From the NCBI GenBank assembly GCA_905215015.1, contig CAJMOS010000001.1, positions 1-64,000 on the forward strand: DNA of 64,000 bases. The letters are read 5' to 3'. Both the position numbers and the translations under genes were made by a program. Each line of letters begins with the position of its first letter. Position 1 is the stretch's first letter. This document shows, piece by piece, positions 63,899 through 64,000 of the stretch. This stretch comes from an uncultured bacterium. GTDB taxonomy: Bacteria > Spirochaetota > Spirochaetia > Sphaerochaetales > Sphaerochaetaceae. The notes beneath the pieces are model-generated. The model saw only the letters and a list, made by a program, of their open reading frames with translations. It was not told where the DNA came from and made no database searches.

Positions 63899-64000
63899 TT
63901 CCTATTTTGGATTGAAACGGTCCCTGCAACACATGGAAGGAAAGAGCAACTCCCAAGGTAGTTTTCCACTGACAAGTGTAACTCCCCTGTCTATCTTCGA
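63899..64000. other. Window end, nothing recognised
   Basis: About 100 bases after the LysR gene; no start of a further gene can be supported. Confidence 0.4.

Overview
The window looks like a chromosome segment of an anaerobic, host-associated spirochaete (Spirochaetota, perhaps Sphaerochaetaceae or a Treponema relative). This is inferred from the gene families present: a fused 2-aminoethylphosphonate (AEP) cytidylyltransferase/transaminase of the kind known from Treponema, a family of small Ala-rich-leader outer-membrane porins, a NusG domain II protein next to a Gx-type membrane protein, and an oxygen-independent selenium/molybdenum purine catabolic locus. Overall composition is moderately GC-rich; several accessory patches (about 17-20 kb, 24.9-25.2 kb, 52-54 kb) are clearly more AT-rich.

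Layout. 0-4.1 kb: an AEP operon (PEP mutase, truncated at the window edge; phosphonopyruvate decarboxylase; PntC-AEP transaminase fusion), followed by an outer-membrane beta-barrel protein resembling Wzi. 5.9-7.5 kb: a two-gene unit of an AAA ATPase and a small nuclease-like protein, a candidate defence pair. 7.7-13.9 kb: a capsule/exopolysaccharide export operon read leftwards (VTC-domain protein, DUF4956 membrane protein, Wza-like, Wzc-like kinase, CpsB-like phosphatase). 15.4-24.9 kb: a porin locus with four intact paralogues and one broken one, interrupted by a tyrosine recombinase flanked by short repeats, a small hydrophobic peptide gene and a DinJ/PIN toxin-antitoxin pair. 25.2-28.1 kb: one histidine kinase with two OmpR-type regulators. 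28.3-30.5 kb: NusG-II protein, Gx-type transporter component, HAD phosphatase. 30.7-32.9 kb: debris (phage tail chaperone relic, DUF3800 gene, 33-aa small ORF, frameshifted gene).

33.0-47.4 kb is the most coherent metabolic block: ygfK-ssnA-ygeY-xdhA-xdhC-xdhB-ygfM-xdhD-ygeW, all on the minus strand. It corresponds to the anaerobic purine/uric-acid catabolic gene set of gut bacteria. Two PLP-dependent enzymes (a beta-family enzyme and threonine synthase) diverge from it. The ygfK promoter and the ygeW upstream region share a tandem TGTTGC-N4-TGTTGC element, so a common regulator is likely.

50.4-56.4 kb is an accessory region ending at the 3' side of a tRNA-Leu(UAA): IS21 remnant, AbiE-type toxin-antitoxin locus with a broken toxin, a coiled-coil membrane protein, a GNAT-like acyltransferase and an AlbA_2-type relic. 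56.5-64 kb returns to housekeeping and transport genes: TatD nuclease, an exported protein, class II fructose-bisphosphate aldolase, and a tripartite tricarboxylate transporter (TctABC) with an RraA-family enzyme under a divergent LysR regulator.

The best candidates for something undescribed are the ATPase/nuclease pair, the recombinase-centred porin locus, the shared purine-locus operator, the His/Asp-rich insertion in YgfK, and two small genes too short for ordinary gene calling. All functional statements rest on reading the translated sequences; no database search was run.
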